Below are positions 46,201 through 52,590 of a DNA stretch of 64,000 bases, in pieces (positions within the stretch are counted from its first letter, which is position 1; each line of letters opens with the position of its first letter). The notes under the pieces were generated by a model. The model was not told the DNA's origin. It made no database searches and saw only the letters and a program-made list of their open reading frames with translations. The stretch lies in contig NZ_VTTH01000001.1 in NCBI RefSeq assembly GCF_008831265.1, forward strand, positions 1,178,001 to 1,242,000. The letters run 5' to 3'. The translations under genes and the position numbers were made by a program. Origin of the DNA: Lacisediminimonas profundi. Its GTDB lineage: Bacteria > Pseudomonadota > Gammaproteobacteria > Burkholderiales > Burkholderiaceae_D.

Positions 46201-49025
46201 GCGGCAACGACAACCTTCAGGCAGGTTTCGCTGGCAGTACGCTGCTCGGCGGTGGCGGCGACGACAATCTATCGGGCAACTTCAGCGCCGACCTGTTGTA
46301 CGGCGGCATGGGCAATGACAACATCTGGGGCGGCAATGGCGACGACTTCATGGTCGGCGACGCCGGAAATGATCATATCGATGGTGCCACCGGCAATGAC
46401 GTTGCCGGCTATCTGCTGAAAGCCACGGCTGCTGGCGGTTCCCTGAGCGTGGTTTATGACGCGCAGGCAGATGCAAACCTGGTCATGCAAGGCAGCACCG
46501 TGCTGGCCAGGATTTTCACCGGCATGGGCGGCTGGGTGGTGCAAGACCTGAGCGACCTGGTCAACGGTTTCGGCAACGACACGGTGTCGAATGTGGAGAC
46601 CCTGGTGTTCGACTTCAGCGGTAACACCACGCCGCTGTCGGTGCAGGTGGCTGCGCTGACGCCCACAACCGGCCCCACGTGGCGCCCGATCGAGCTGCAC
46701 GGCGATGCGGGTCCGAACCAGATGGCCGCCGGTGACTGGGAGGCTGAACTGTTCGGTGAGGGCGGTAACGATACGCTGACCGGTGGTACTGCTTTCAGCA
46801 CGCTGGATGGCGGCGATGGCGATGACACGCTGATCAGCGGCAGTGGCGATACCGACATGATCGGCGGCGCCGGCAATGACACGCTGGATGGCACGGCGGG
46901 CCCCGGTTATGCGATCTACCTCACGGGCGGAACCTCCGCTGTGACGGTCGACCTGTTGGCAGGCACGGCGACCAGCGCCAACGGCGACATCGGCACCGAT
47001 ACGCTGATCGGCATCGCCGGCGTGGCCGGCAGCATCTACTCCGACAGCCTGTCCGGTTCGGCGGGCAATGACATGTTCATGGGTGGCTCCGGCAACGACA
47101 CCATCGATGGCCGCACAGGTTACGATACCGTGATCTACGAGGAGTCGGTGAAAGGCGTTACGGTCAACCTTGGACCCGTTGCCTTCTCGCAGGGCAGCGC
47201 CAACCTGCCGGGCGGGAACACCACCTCACTGGGCAGTAACCGTGCCTACGACGGCACGGGCGTCACCGGAACCATCGACACCCTGCTCAACATCGAGAAC
47301 ATCATCGGTTCCGCTTTTGCCGACGCACTGGTCGGCAGCAACGATCACAACTGGATCGAGGGCGGCCAGGGCTCGGACACGATTCGCGGCAATGGCGGCA
47401 ACGACACGCTGGACGGCGGCAATGCAAGCTTGCCGGGCGCGCTGGCCAACCAGTTGAGCCAGTTTGACTGGGTCGACTTCCGCAACGCCACTACGGTGGC
47501 GGGCGCGGAGAGCACTGGCGTGACGGTCAACCTGGGCATCGACAGCCTTACCGGATACGGCTCGGCCACGGGCTGGACGCCTGCTTCGGCGACGGTGGCG
47601 GCGATCAACCAGAAGCTGGTGCATTTCGAAGCGGTCTTCGGCAGCAATTTCAACGACAGCATCACGGGTGACGAAAAATCGAACATGCTGCGTGGCGGTG
47701 CCGGTAACGACACCCTCACCGGCGGCAACGATACCCTCAACGGCGGCGATGCCAACGACCTCGACTGGGCGGACTACCTCGATGCCACAGGCGCCGGTGT
47801 AGACGTCGACCTGGTGAATGGCACTGCGACCGCACGTACGGTTGCTTCGGTGACCGGCTCCACAGGTACGGACACGCTGATCCGCATCGAACGCGTACGT
47901 GGCACCAACTTCGACGATGGGTTCCTGGGCGACGCCAAGAACAACATCTTCCGTCCGGGCGGCGGCGCCAATACCGTGGACGGCGGCGCCGGCTTCGACA
48001 TGGTGGACTACGCGCAGGCAACGGCCGGCGTGACGATCAACATGGGAGCCAAGGATGGCAACGGCTACTTCAGCGTCTCGAACGTCACCTACGGAGCCGG
48101 CATCACCGCCGGCAACGACCTGGTGCGTAACATCGAGGGTGTGCAGGCGACCTACTTCAACGACAACATCACCGGCGATGGCGGCGACAACATGTTCGTT
48201 TCCTTCGGCTCTGCCGGCACCGCGAGCAACCCCGTCGCGGTAGCCGGTGACGTCTACGATGGCGGTGGCCAGGGCGCCGGTGGCGATACGGTCAACTACC
48301 AGTTCGCCACAGCCGGGCTCGCGGTTGATCTGAGCGCTGCGGATATCAACGCTACCGTGGCCGGCTTCGCTGCCGACCGCCTGACCAACATCGAGAACAT
48401 TCGCGGCAGCGAGTACAACGACACCATAACGGGCAGCAGCGCCAACAATCGACTTGAAGGCGGCTGGGGCAACGATTCGATCTACGGCGGTGCTGGCGAC
48501 GACACCCTGATCGGTGGTCCGGGTGCGGATACTCTCAACGGCGGTGCCGGCAATGACACCATCGACCTGACGGCACTCAACATGTCGATCCAGGGCTGGC
48601 AGCAGGGATCGGTGGTCAAGGTCGACTCACTGCTGGATGGAACCGACACGATCCTGAACTTCACGCTGAATGACCCGGTCTGGGGTGGAGACCAGATCGA
48701 CCTGTCCGGCATTGCGCACCTCGGCAACAATGTCAATGTCGCGCAGTTCTACGGCTTCCCGCCCACGCAATTTGATTACCTCAACAAGAACGTGATCATT
48801 TTCGAGAATGTGGCGATGACCCAGCAGGAGGCAGTGACGAGGGTGGCGGCCAACTCCAACGTGGCAGACCAGGGCTTCCTGATCTTCAAGGATGCAGACC
48901 ATGCCAACCAGGCAACGATCTTCCATTCTTCAAGCTTGTCCACTGGCGCAAGCTTGCAGGCGGTGGTGGTGCTGGGTGGCGATATCAACCTGAACATGCT
49001 GCACCAGCCGAACCTGATCCTCTGA
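34209..49025 (+). CDS. giant Ig-like/RTX adhesin, type I secretion substrate (4938 residues)
   Basis: A surface adhesin probably exported by the three-gene transporter directly downstream. Layout by residue: 1-76 charged N-terminus without a Sec signal; 77-152 Gly/Ala-rich segment with a hydrophobic stretch, as in retained LapA-type adhesins; about 157-360 two Ig-like domains (DITYTFTFSEAVTGFDAADV type); about 360-470 SwmB-like domain; about 470-690 a FIDTNNNGSADE domain plus helical region; about 797-1505 seven varied Ig-like modules; 1506-2184 seven 97-residue near-identical modules; 2185-2257 a degenerate module; about 2258-4790 blocks of GGxGxDxL RTX calcium-binding nonapeptides, interrupted at about 3440-3810 by non-RTX beta domains; last ~150 residues without nonapeptides, the probable secretion signal. 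No frameshift or internal stop. Confidence 0.93.
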   Translation: MSADKKPLIQLDLFKAAALASEPKVAARTRDLRKKLLKEEAEAAASQDGMAGLGEDVFEAASGMAEEPIVLAQAETAAGGAGAGGAGAAAGTAGSAGAAGAAGAAGAAGAAGATGAVAAGTVAAAAGTVSMAGVIAGVAVVGAAAAGGGGGSSTQAAATAVVTTPTVAISDNKVATATGDITYTFTFSEAVTGFDAADVAVTNGTKGTFTAVSSTVYTLVVTPTAGFEGNVTVGVAAGAANGATGVASTAATTSTQAVDTKAPGVVITDDGGAFVTGGNITYTFTFDEAVTGFDASDIMVANGTKGAFSAAPDGKTFRLVVTPLAALEGNVTVGVAASVATDAAGNGNTVAVQNVQAVDLVAPAVVKIASATGTSISVQFNSALDGANPPGAGSFAVTDGGAPVVVTAAAVVGTNVVLTLATPLTIGSLINVTYTDPTVGNDANAVQDAAGNDAVGFTNGKIADGYVRGAKVFIDTNNNGSADELTDFFVGLTSDTGDFFIPTGAPVGTIIAVGGVNVDTGVANTMPLKAPAGSTTVNPLTTLVQAVVDKAVAAGGTADAATIASASSTVATSLGLNLNGGSLTSYDPIVANDVTAQKAAAQVATVVALASSGDAANGSAVIDNLANTIQSANTSGTTINLADSSTVSSMLTNITLTAAQQSTIADASTKIGSATTLADVSAAQSQFLDTVAPDSATASAAASTNDTTPAVRVNFNTTDTSGKAVIAGDTLVLKENGAEISAVVTLTADDIAAGYKDVSTTAILGEGSHGITATLRDQAGNASVSAPVTVNIDTQAPAAPAINAIAGDGILGLAEASGTIISGVAEAGASISIPLGANTRTVTADGNGAWSYTLVAGDLTALGQGSKTISVTATDAAGNTSAAGTRILFIDTVAPTITAAITGAVDDVAPTTGNIASNGASNDNTLGLSGTLSAGLGNGEVVAIYDGAVLLGTATVTANTWSFTTSRLTNSSHSFTARVEDSAGNRGAASAAYNVLVNASVPSASAAITGADDNAALGTGNIASGGLTNDTTPSLSGTITGTLAQGDVVVIYDGATRLANATVSGNTWTYMPTVTEGAHSFKAVVENAGGNQGAMSAAYTLTVDTTAPNAASINLVAGNDIINGAETAGVITGFADAGATVNLTLGGNVRTVTAASNGTWTYALTPDDITAMGQGGESLSVTASDAAGNSSGAATRDISIDTVGPAVPTLGTVAGDGAINASELATQLTGTAEIGAKVSLTLGAGNVREVTADQNGVWSYTLQASDITAMGQGLETLSLVATDANGNVSAATTRKVEIDSVAPTLTSFALTDASDTGIKGDGKFNLSTPTIQFTAEAGASLEVDLGDGNGFQATNVVGTGSPQTLTAPAYTADGTYNVRLKATDLAGNTTIRTGTFTLDATAPGAPAITSAVDDLGSIVGPVISGGTSNDPTLTINGSAEAFARVEVFNGGTSLGVVNANANGAWSFTTASLGNGTTYNFNAKAIDAAGNVSAAGNTHSVTIDTAAPGAPVINAVATDNVINAGEQSAAISGTAEANATVQLTVGANIRTITADANGAWSYTLVPADITAMGEGGETLSAIATDAAGNVSQAGTRAINVDTLAPVAPSINAVATDNVINGSEQGGTITGTAEANATVHLTIGANVRDVTADSNGAWSYTLQAADITAMGEGAETLSATATDAAGNTGLAGTRAISVDTVAPVAPSIGTVATDDVINGSEQGGVITGTAEANAKVHLTIGASVREVTADSNGAWSYTLQAADITAMGEGPEALFATATDAAGNVSQAGTRAINVDTVAPGAPSINAVATDNVINSVEQDAVITGTAEANATVQLAIGGNVRTATADANGVWSYTLQAADITAMGQGSETLSATVSDAAGNISQAGTRDIIVATMPPAAPTINLVAGDDVINGSEQATAVTGTAPASATVLLAIGANVRSVQADSSGAWSYTLQAADIAAMGEGAETLSATAIDAAGNTSPVGTRSISVDTLAPSTPAINAVAGDDVISANEQAAAITGTADANATVQLAIGGNVRTVTADANGAWSYTLVPADITAMGEGGETLSATVTDAAGNVSQAGTRAINVDTLAPVAPSINAVATDNVINGSELGGAITGTAEANATVHLTIGANVRDVTADANGAWSYTLQAADITAMGEGAETLSATATDAAGNTSGAAIHAIDVDTVAPTVTVQADPAGIVVGSNEAGSISINGTSVGTVTANGTTALGAQAVAVTGTVTVTDVAGNPETTTVQAGLGTSSGDSLAASGNGGAILSGFGGDDSLVGGGGNDTLVGGGGSDTLVGGAGNDTLLGGGGRDTLIGGAGNDLLDGGTITDRINNTDLNIVSYASAAAGVSVNLATGVALDGSGGTDTLSNLSIVVGSAFNDTLTGSSGMGFEQFEGGAGDDVIDGGAIDTVTQQNSNRASYANATGPVTVNLQAGTASGEGVGSDTLTNINHVRGSAHNDTIIGSNRTDVTDQLEGGAGNDSINGGGGIDIVRYENATTGMTVNLQAGTASDGQGGTDTLVSIEGARGSKFADTLTGRNTANQPGVTDFEFFVGDGGNDTIDGQGGFDRVDYTTSTQGVLVTLGGAGDGTAHDGVLVNGVEGIDTLRNIEGVRGSAFNDTLLGSNSISVETFEGREGNDSIDGGAGTDRVEYGSAIGGVTVDLSQSLASNDGYGNQDTLLNIENVRGSSFNDSISGDLNANQLEGQAGNDTLNGGDGNDTLVGGAGNDQLNGGAGNDRIVLGTSNGGGSDIADGGADHDVAAYDFSTLQTAVSFTAGGGLHGVTTSQLNALGGTDTLINIEQIDIVGGSGNDSLTGDGGVNYIAGNGGNDTLTGGDGDDTFGFNLAQAHGIDLITDLQAGDGFSLNLSGLVISSIMHGDDPSALGLGQMMVGTPVNDVTRIYVGTNGTGGADFMVDLQGSYLAADFQAFEGGTGAYVRYVPPNFISGDAGDNYLQGTGGADRIVGLGGNDGLFGGDGNDILEGGDGNDNLGGGAGDDTLLGGAGDDFFGAGGPDNTGSDLIDGGEGYDTAIYDFYWSGGSIEFVANGTAFQPESMIWTDQLLNIEEVQVNGSNFADNIIGDVRRNVITSNGGSDTLTGGGGNDTFQYITWTNSPAEVDQILDFGDGDNLSLWYQYADALQTTILSGDHMTDLAQGQVSVYNLGNGSTSLQFGLDGIAGADLVVSLQGAYSASDFQVYNDQNPSGSVYFSGLSYNRPNVINVITGTESGEMLNGGDGTDNISGLGGDDTINAGSGDDSLSGGDGNDRLDGGTGADTIEGGAGIDVVDYSNSSVAVTVQLSDIPDGWMVNGIERADVLRSIEGVIGSAYSDTFFGTDRTDVTEVFVGGAGNDTIDGHGGSDLVDYSHASSGVTVSLQLNGPGTASDGQGGADTLLAIEDVRGSAFSDNITGSEADNIIEGGGGNDTIDGGLGNDTVIFGLGGAGTGPLTWAYDSVQGAFVVSQAGTALATITQQQGGWMVQDAAGVNNGFGSDYLSNVESLTFAAGTETLSVATALLQSQVPNISTLTGINWTVDQSSAVLVAGEDSIRIQVHFNNTVTIDTSGGTPTLQLEIVDKNGAHHLVDAVFNFYQGVVGNQQQSMLFEYQIEPGMSGQYHINQISLNGATVTEPFWINGQMAGKAADLTLAGPNTTITAGGYIYDSMTGATGTGGNDVLGPYEQDPALAPTDGTFAGVTGGLGDRDMLGVPVYLAGVTTLQAANGYTLRYSSTGTGASTVRKVEAVAADGTIGATSIVPAGSAYPAGVEGLLYHIMFKDTNGVAQYSDVQSLILTKAAATYTDPLMATDPDRFVQGSLGSDAIDVSGDASTTSRYLIRGSTGSDTITGHAGFDAIIGEGGNDLINAGGGNDRIFIGGGSDTIVGGDGTDSLVFNLPGQMVNGAGRLAGPAIQSQTGYWDETGFHATASTNMYRLSVDDAGVLKVLNFSDFSVIATVTEVENLEFRFGQSDSRINVPLIFGSANGDNLTASDNGPSVVMGLGGNDNLQAGFAGSTLLGGGGDDNLSGNFSADLLYGGMGNDNIWGGNGDDFMVGDAGNDHIDGATGNDVAGYLLKATAAGGSLSVVYDAQADANLVMQGSTVLARIFTGMGGWVVQDLSDLVNGFGNDTVSNVETLVFDFSGNTTPLSVQVAALTPTTGPTWRPIELHGDAGPNQMAAGDWEAELFGEGGNDTLTGGTAFSTLDGGDGDDTLISGSGDTDMIGGAGNDTLDGTAGPGYAIYLTGGTSAVTVDLLAGTATSANGDIGTDTLIGIAGVAGSIYSDSLSGSAGNDMFMGGSGNDTIDGRTGYDTVIYEESVKGVTVNLGPVAFSQGSANLPGGNTTSLGSNRAYDGTGVTGTIDTLLNIENIIGSAFADALVGSNDHNWIEGGQGSDTIRGNGGNDTLDGGNASLPGALANQLSQFDWVDFRNATTVAGAESTGVTVNLGIDSLTGYGSATGWTPASATVAAINQKLVHFEAVFGSNFNDSITGDEKSNMLRGGAGNDTLTGGNDTLNGGDANDLDWADYLDATGAGVDVDLVNGTATARTVASVTGSTGTDTLIRIERVRGTNFDDGFLGDAKNNIFRPGGGANTVDGGAGFDMVDYAQATAGVTINMGAKDGNGYFSVSNVTYGAGITAGNDLVRNIEGVQATYFNDNITGDGGDNMFVSFGSAGTASNPVAVAGDVYDGGGQGAGGDTVNYQFATAGLAVDLSAADINATVAGFAADRLTNIENIRGSEYNDTITGSSANNRLEGGWGNDSIYGGAGDDTLIGGPGADTLNGGAGNDTIDLTALNMSIQGWQQGSVVKVDSLLDGTDTILNFTLNDPVWGGDQIDLSGIAHLGNNVNVAQFYGFPPTQFDYLNKNVIIFENVAMTQQEAVTRVAANSNVADQGFLIFKDADHANQATIFHSSSLSTGASLQAVVVLGGDINLNMLHQPNLIL
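38724..40760 (+). repeat. seven tandem 291-bp (97-residue) Ig-like repeats in the adhesin gene
   Basis: Repeat units start at 38724, 39015, 39306, 39597, 39888, 40179 and 40470, exactly 291 bp apart, and the array ends at 40760. Each unit begins APxxPxINxVAxD and contains NGAWSYTLxxADITAMG and ATDAAGN. Units 1-2 and 6-7 (1455 bp apart) are almost identical over about 400 bp, whereas units 4-5 differ more, so copies have been exchanged or duplicated recently. Confidence 0.92.
40980..48567 (+). other. RTX nonapeptide region of the adhesin
   Basis: Blocks of GGxGxDxLxGG repeats: roughly 41020-42750, 43070-43520, 43900-44520, 45650-46390 and 46740-48560. They alternate with modules of the type VNLQAGTASDGQGGTDTLVSIEGARGS. 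Such repeats fold into calcium-loaded beta-rolls after secretion. The stretch 44520-45640 has no nonapeptides and carries beta-rich modules that may be ligand-binding. Confidence 0.88.
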
Positions 49026-49054
49026 CGCCAGGCCACCACGCGTGTGCTCCAGAA

Positions 49055-49089
49055 CAGCAGGGAAGCAAGCAAAACTTGCTTCCCTGCTG
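49055..49089 (+). terminator. strong hairpin between the adhesin and tolC-like genes
   Basis: A perfect 15-bp stem (CAGCAGGGAAGCAAG, loop CAAAA, CTTGCTTCCCTGCTG) starts 30 bp after the adhesin stop. No T-tract follows, so it may act as a partial terminator or an RNA-stability or processing element that lowers transporter expression relative to the adhesin. Confidence 0.55.
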
Positions 49090-49174
49090 CTATGATCGAA
49101 CCTGCATTACCATGGATCAGCAGCTTGCCGTCGCTTCGCTTCACTGTGTCCCGGAGTGCCTCAACGGGACTGCC

Positions 49175-50413
49175 ATGAATTCTCCTTTCCTTTCACGATT
49201 TTCCCGGCCGGCGCGACATGTGCTGCTGGGCTTTTCCCTCATGTTGGGTGCTGCGCAACTGCATGCCCAGCAAGCATGGACATTTGCACAAATCCTGCAA
49301 TCCGCCACTGACACCCATCCGTTGATGCTGGGTAAACGCTCGGCCCAGGACGTGGCGCGCGCCGAGAAATCGGGCGCCGAATGGGCGCGCTATCCGACGC
49401 CGACGCTGGAAACCTACAGCCGCAACATCAATGGCAGCACCGGCGTGGCCCGGCTGGAGCAGCCGATCTACAGCGGCGGCCGTATCACGGCCAGCATCGA
49501 TGCCGCCGGCAACCGGCTCGATGCCGCCGGCGCCTCGATCGAGGAAACCCGGGTCGACCTGCGGCTGCGGGTGATCGCGGCCACGGTCGAGGTCTTGCGG
49601 CAGAAGGCGCGGCTGCAGTTCGCCGATGCCAGCGTGACCGAACATCGCAAGCTGCTCGACATGATCGGGCGGCGCGTCAAGCAAGAGGTCAGTTCGGCAG
49701 TCGACCAGAGCCTGGCCGAGTCGCGCCTGTACCAGGCCATCAATGACCAGTCTTCCATCGCGCAGGCTTACCGCAATGCGCTGACCCAGCTCGGCCAGTT
49801 GGCCGGGCGCCCCGTGGCCGACGTCAGCGCGCAGGGCGTATCGGAGCAGGGCACGCCGAACGACGTCGAGACAGCGCGCCAACTGGCCAAGGAATATTCG
49901 CCGGTATTGAAGCGGCTTGGATTCGAGGAAGCGGCGGCCAATTCCGACATCAGCGTGCGCCGCGCCGCCATGTTCCCGCAACTGGCAGTGCGGCTGGAGC
50001 GGGCCATGGGCACGGTCGGCGAGAGCCGCGCGCTGTTCGTGCTGCAGGCACAGCCTGGCGCTGGCCTGTCGGCACAGTCGGGTGTGGAAGCTGCGCTTGC
50101 CCGGCGTGAATCGTCCCGGCAGGCGCGTGAAGCCGCGCTGCGCGACATCGACGAACGCATCGATGTCGACTGGAATGAATTGCAGGCCGCGCGGCTGCGG
50201 CTTGCCAACTCGGAGCAGGCGCGCGAGATGTCGGGCCAGGTGTTTGCTTCCTACACCCGCCAGTACGTGATCGGGCGCAAGAGCTGGCTGGACGTGCTGA
50301 ACGCGGTGCGCGAAGCGACGCAAGCCGATTTTGCAGTCGAGGATGCTCGCGCCCAGGCACTGGGCGCGAGCCTGCGGTTGCGGACCCAGACCGGCACGCT
50401 GGGTATTCAATGA
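49175..50413 (+). CDS. TolC-like outer-membrane channel of the type I secretion system
   Basis: A 412-residue outer-membrane efflux protein: signal peptide ending AQLHAQ-QAW, then paired coiled-coil repeats (about residues 30-220 and 225-410) with GVARLEQPIYSGGRITASIDAAGNRLDAA, the OEP strand-helix signature. ATG 49175 gives a proper signal peptide; an upstream in-frame ATG at 49112 does not. Its place between the adhesin and the ABC/HlyD pair identifies it as the LapE-type exit channel for the adhesin. The stop codon is part of a 17-bp tandem repeat. Confidence 0.9.
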   Translation: MNSPFLSRFSRPARHVLLGFSLMLGAAQLHAQQAWTFAQILQSATDTHPLMLGKRSAQDVARAEKSGAEWARYPTPTLETYSRNINGSTGVARLEQPIYSGGRITASIDAAGNRLDAAGASIEETRVDLRLRVIAATVEVLRQKARLQFADASVTEHRKLLDMIGRRVKQEVSSAVDQSLAESRLYQAINDQSSIAQAYRNALTQLGQLAGRPVADVSAQGVSEQGTPNDVETARQLAKEYSPVLKRLGFEEAAANSDISVRRAAMFPQLAVRLERAMGTVGESRALFVLQAQPGAGLSAQSGVEAALARRESSRQAREAALRDIDERIDVDWNELQAARLRLANSEQAREMSGQVFASYTRQYVIGRKSWLDVLNAVREATQADFAVEDARAQALGASLRLRTQTGTLGIQ

Positions 50414-50446
50414 CGCTGGGTATTCAATGAAGCTGGATATTCAATG
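50396..50446 (+). repeat. three tandem 17-bp repeats containing the tolC-like stop
   Basis: ACGCTGGGTATTCAATG occurs twice exactly (50396-50412, 50413-50429) and a third time with two changes (50430-50446). The first TGA ends the channel gene; the later copies each repeat the ATTCAATGA end, leaving 50 bp before the next GTG. Confidence 0.9.
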
Positions 50447-50463
50447 ACCTTCAGGAAAACGAC

Positions 50464-52590
50464 GTGAATCCATTGCTACGAAAGGGCTTGCCCGAACTGC
50501 TGGAGCGCGCAGCGCGCCTGGCGCGGCAGCGGGTGCCCGCAGCCCGCCGCACGGCGCTCGACCGCGCAGTGGACGAGGCAGCAGAAGGCAGCAGTCCGCT
50601 GCAGTTGTTCCTGCTTGCCTGGCGCTCCGCCGGACTCGGCGGCGAGCCGGCCACCCTGCACAATCCATCCGCCGCCGACCTGCCGTTTGTGGCCTGGGAC
50701 CCGGCCCAGGGTTGGCTGCTGGTGCAGCGCCGTATTGCCGACGGCAGCTGGCAGGCAGAATCATCTGCCGGTACGACGCTGTCGCTGCCAGGCTTGTCCG
50801 CGGCACAATGCTTGTCATTGCCCGAGGTGCAGCAGGCCGATGCGGTGCCGACGGCGTTGCGCCTGGTCGGGGCGGCCATCTGGCGCCGCAAGGGCGTGTT
50901 CTTCGACGCCGTGCTGGCCACCGCGCTCGGCAGCCTGCTGGCGCTCGGCACCTCGCTGTATTCGATGCAGGTCTATGACCGCGTGATACCGAATTCCGGC
51001 TACAACACGCTGTGGGTATTGTCGGTGGGCGTGCTGCTGTCGATCGCGCTGGAGTTCATGCTCAAGCAGGTGCGCAGCCATGCGGTCGACACCACCTGCA
51101 AGGCCATCGACGCCGAACTGTCCGAATGGTTTTTCCGGCGCATGCTCGGCATCCGCATGGAAGCGCGGCCGGCATCGGTCGGCACCCTGGCATCGCAGGT
51201 AAAGGGATTCGAACAGGTGCGCGCGGTGCTCGCCTCGACCTCGCTGTTCGTGCTGGCCGACGTGCCGTTCGCGGTGCTGTTCGTGCTGGTCATTGGCCTG
51301 ATCGGCGGCTGGATAGTGCTGGTGCCGCTGGTGGCGCTGCCGCTTGCGCTGGGCTGCGGGCTGGCTTTCCAGAAGGCGATCCAGCGTCATACGCGCAACA
51401 ATCTTGCTACCAGCTACAAGAGCGCCGGCTTGCTGGTGGAGGCGGTCGACGGCGCCGAGTCGGTCAAGGCGTCCAGCTCGGAAGGGGTGCTGCAATCGCG
51501 CTGGAACCGGCTGGTGGCCGAGGCCAGCATCGGCGAGCAGGCAGTGCGTACTCATTCCTCGCTGTCGCAGAACCTGACCGCCATGCTGCAACAGGTCAGT
51601 TATGTATTGCTGGTGGCGGTCGGCGCCTGGCTGGTGACCGACAACAAGCTGACCATGGGCGCGCTGCTGGCTTGCTCCATCATCGGCAACCGTGCCATGT
51701 CGCCGATCATCCAGTTGCCGGGGGTGATGGTGCAATGGGCGCATGCCAGGGCGGCCATCGAGGGCATCGAAAAAATCATCAGCCTGCCGAACGAACAGGA
51801 CAACGCGCACGAGCATCTGGCCCCCAGCCTGCTGGGCGGCGACATCGGCATGGAGCGCCTGCGTTTTTCTTACGGCGGGGCGCAGCGGGTGGCGCTGGAA
51901 GTCGAACGCATGGCCATCCAGCAGGGCGACCGGGTCGCGCTGATCGGACCGATCGGTTCCGGCAAGAGCACGCTGCTGAAGCTGGCATCCGGCTTGTATC
52001 GTCCCGCCGAAGGGAAAATTTTCCTGGGCGGCATGGATGCCGCGCTGCTGGCGCCGGCAGTGGTCCGCGAGCATGTCGGCTACTTGCCGCAAGAAGCCCG
52101 GCTGTTTTCCGGGACGCTGCGCGACAACCTGTTGCTCGGCCTGCCGGACCCTGGTGACGAAGCCATACTGGCGGCGGCCCAGCGCACCGGCCTTTCCGAC
52201 CTGATCCTTGGCCAGCCACGCGGCCTGGCACTGGAAATCACCGAAGGCGGGCGCGGTGTCTCCGGCGGCCAGCGCCAGCTGATCGCGTTTACCCGCATGC
52301 TGCTGGCCAACCCGAAAGTCTGGCTGCTCGACGAACCGACCGGCAACATGGATTCCGCCACCGAAGCACGAGTAGTGCAGGTGCTGCGCGACGTCGCCGA
52401 GCAGGGCGCGACCTTGCTGATCAGCACGCACAAGAACGCGGTCATGCCGCTGGTGGACCGCATCATCGTGCTCCAGGGCGGCCGTGTAGTTGCCGATGGC
52501 CCGCGCAATGAGGTAATGGCACGGCTGGCGGGCCGTCCTGCCACGAATGCAACGAATGGCACCAATGCCACGCAGGGAGCAGCAGCATGA
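50464..52590 (+). CDS. type I secretion ABC transporter/ATPase (LapB-like)
   Basis: A 708-residue fused permease-ATPase: an N-terminal C39-like domain (about 1-140) lacking the catalytic Cys-His signature, as in RTX transporters that recognise uncleaved substrates; membrane domain about 155-430 with LYSMQVYDRVIPNSGYNTLWVLSVG, characteristic of this family; and nucleotide-binding domain with Walker A GPIGSGKST (about 496), signature VSGGQRQL (about 598) and Walker B VWLLDEPT (about 619). Start GTG 50464 after CAGGAAAA. It energises export of the giant adhesin. The stop overlaps the adaptor start. Confidence 0.93.
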   Translation: MNPLLRKGLPELLERAARLARQRVPAARRTALDRAVDEAAEGSSPLQLFLLAWRSAGLGGEPATLHNPSAADLPFVAWDPAQGWLLVQRRIADGSWQAESSAGTTLSLPGLSAAQCLSLPEVQQADAVPTALRLVGAAIWRRKGVFFDAVLATALGSLLALGTSLYSMQVYDRVIPNSGYNTLWVLSVGVLLSIALEFMLKQVRSHAVDTTCKAIDAELSEWFFRRMLGIRMEARPASVGTLASQVKGFEQVRAVLASTSLFVLADVPFAVLFVLVIGLIGGWIVLVPLVALPLALGCGLAFQKAIQRHTRNNLATSYKSAGLLVEAVDGAESVKASSSEGVLQSRWNRLVAEASIGEQAVRTHSSLSQNLTAMLQQVSYVLLVAVGAWLVTDNKLTMGALLACSIIGNRAMSPIIQLPGVMVQWAHARAAIEGIEKIISLPNEQDNAHEHLAPSLLGGDIGMERLRFSYGGAQRVALEVERMAIQQGDRVALIGPIGSGKSTLLKLASGLYRPAEGKIFLGGMDAALLAPAVVREHVGYLPQEARLFSGTLRDNLLLGLPDPGDEAILAAAQRTGLSDLILGQPRGLALEITEGGRGVSGGQRQLIAFTRMLLANPKVWLLDEPTGNMDSATEARVVQVLRDVAEQGATLLISTHKNAVMPLVDRIIVLQGGRVVADGPRNEVMARLAGRPATNATNGTNATQGAAA

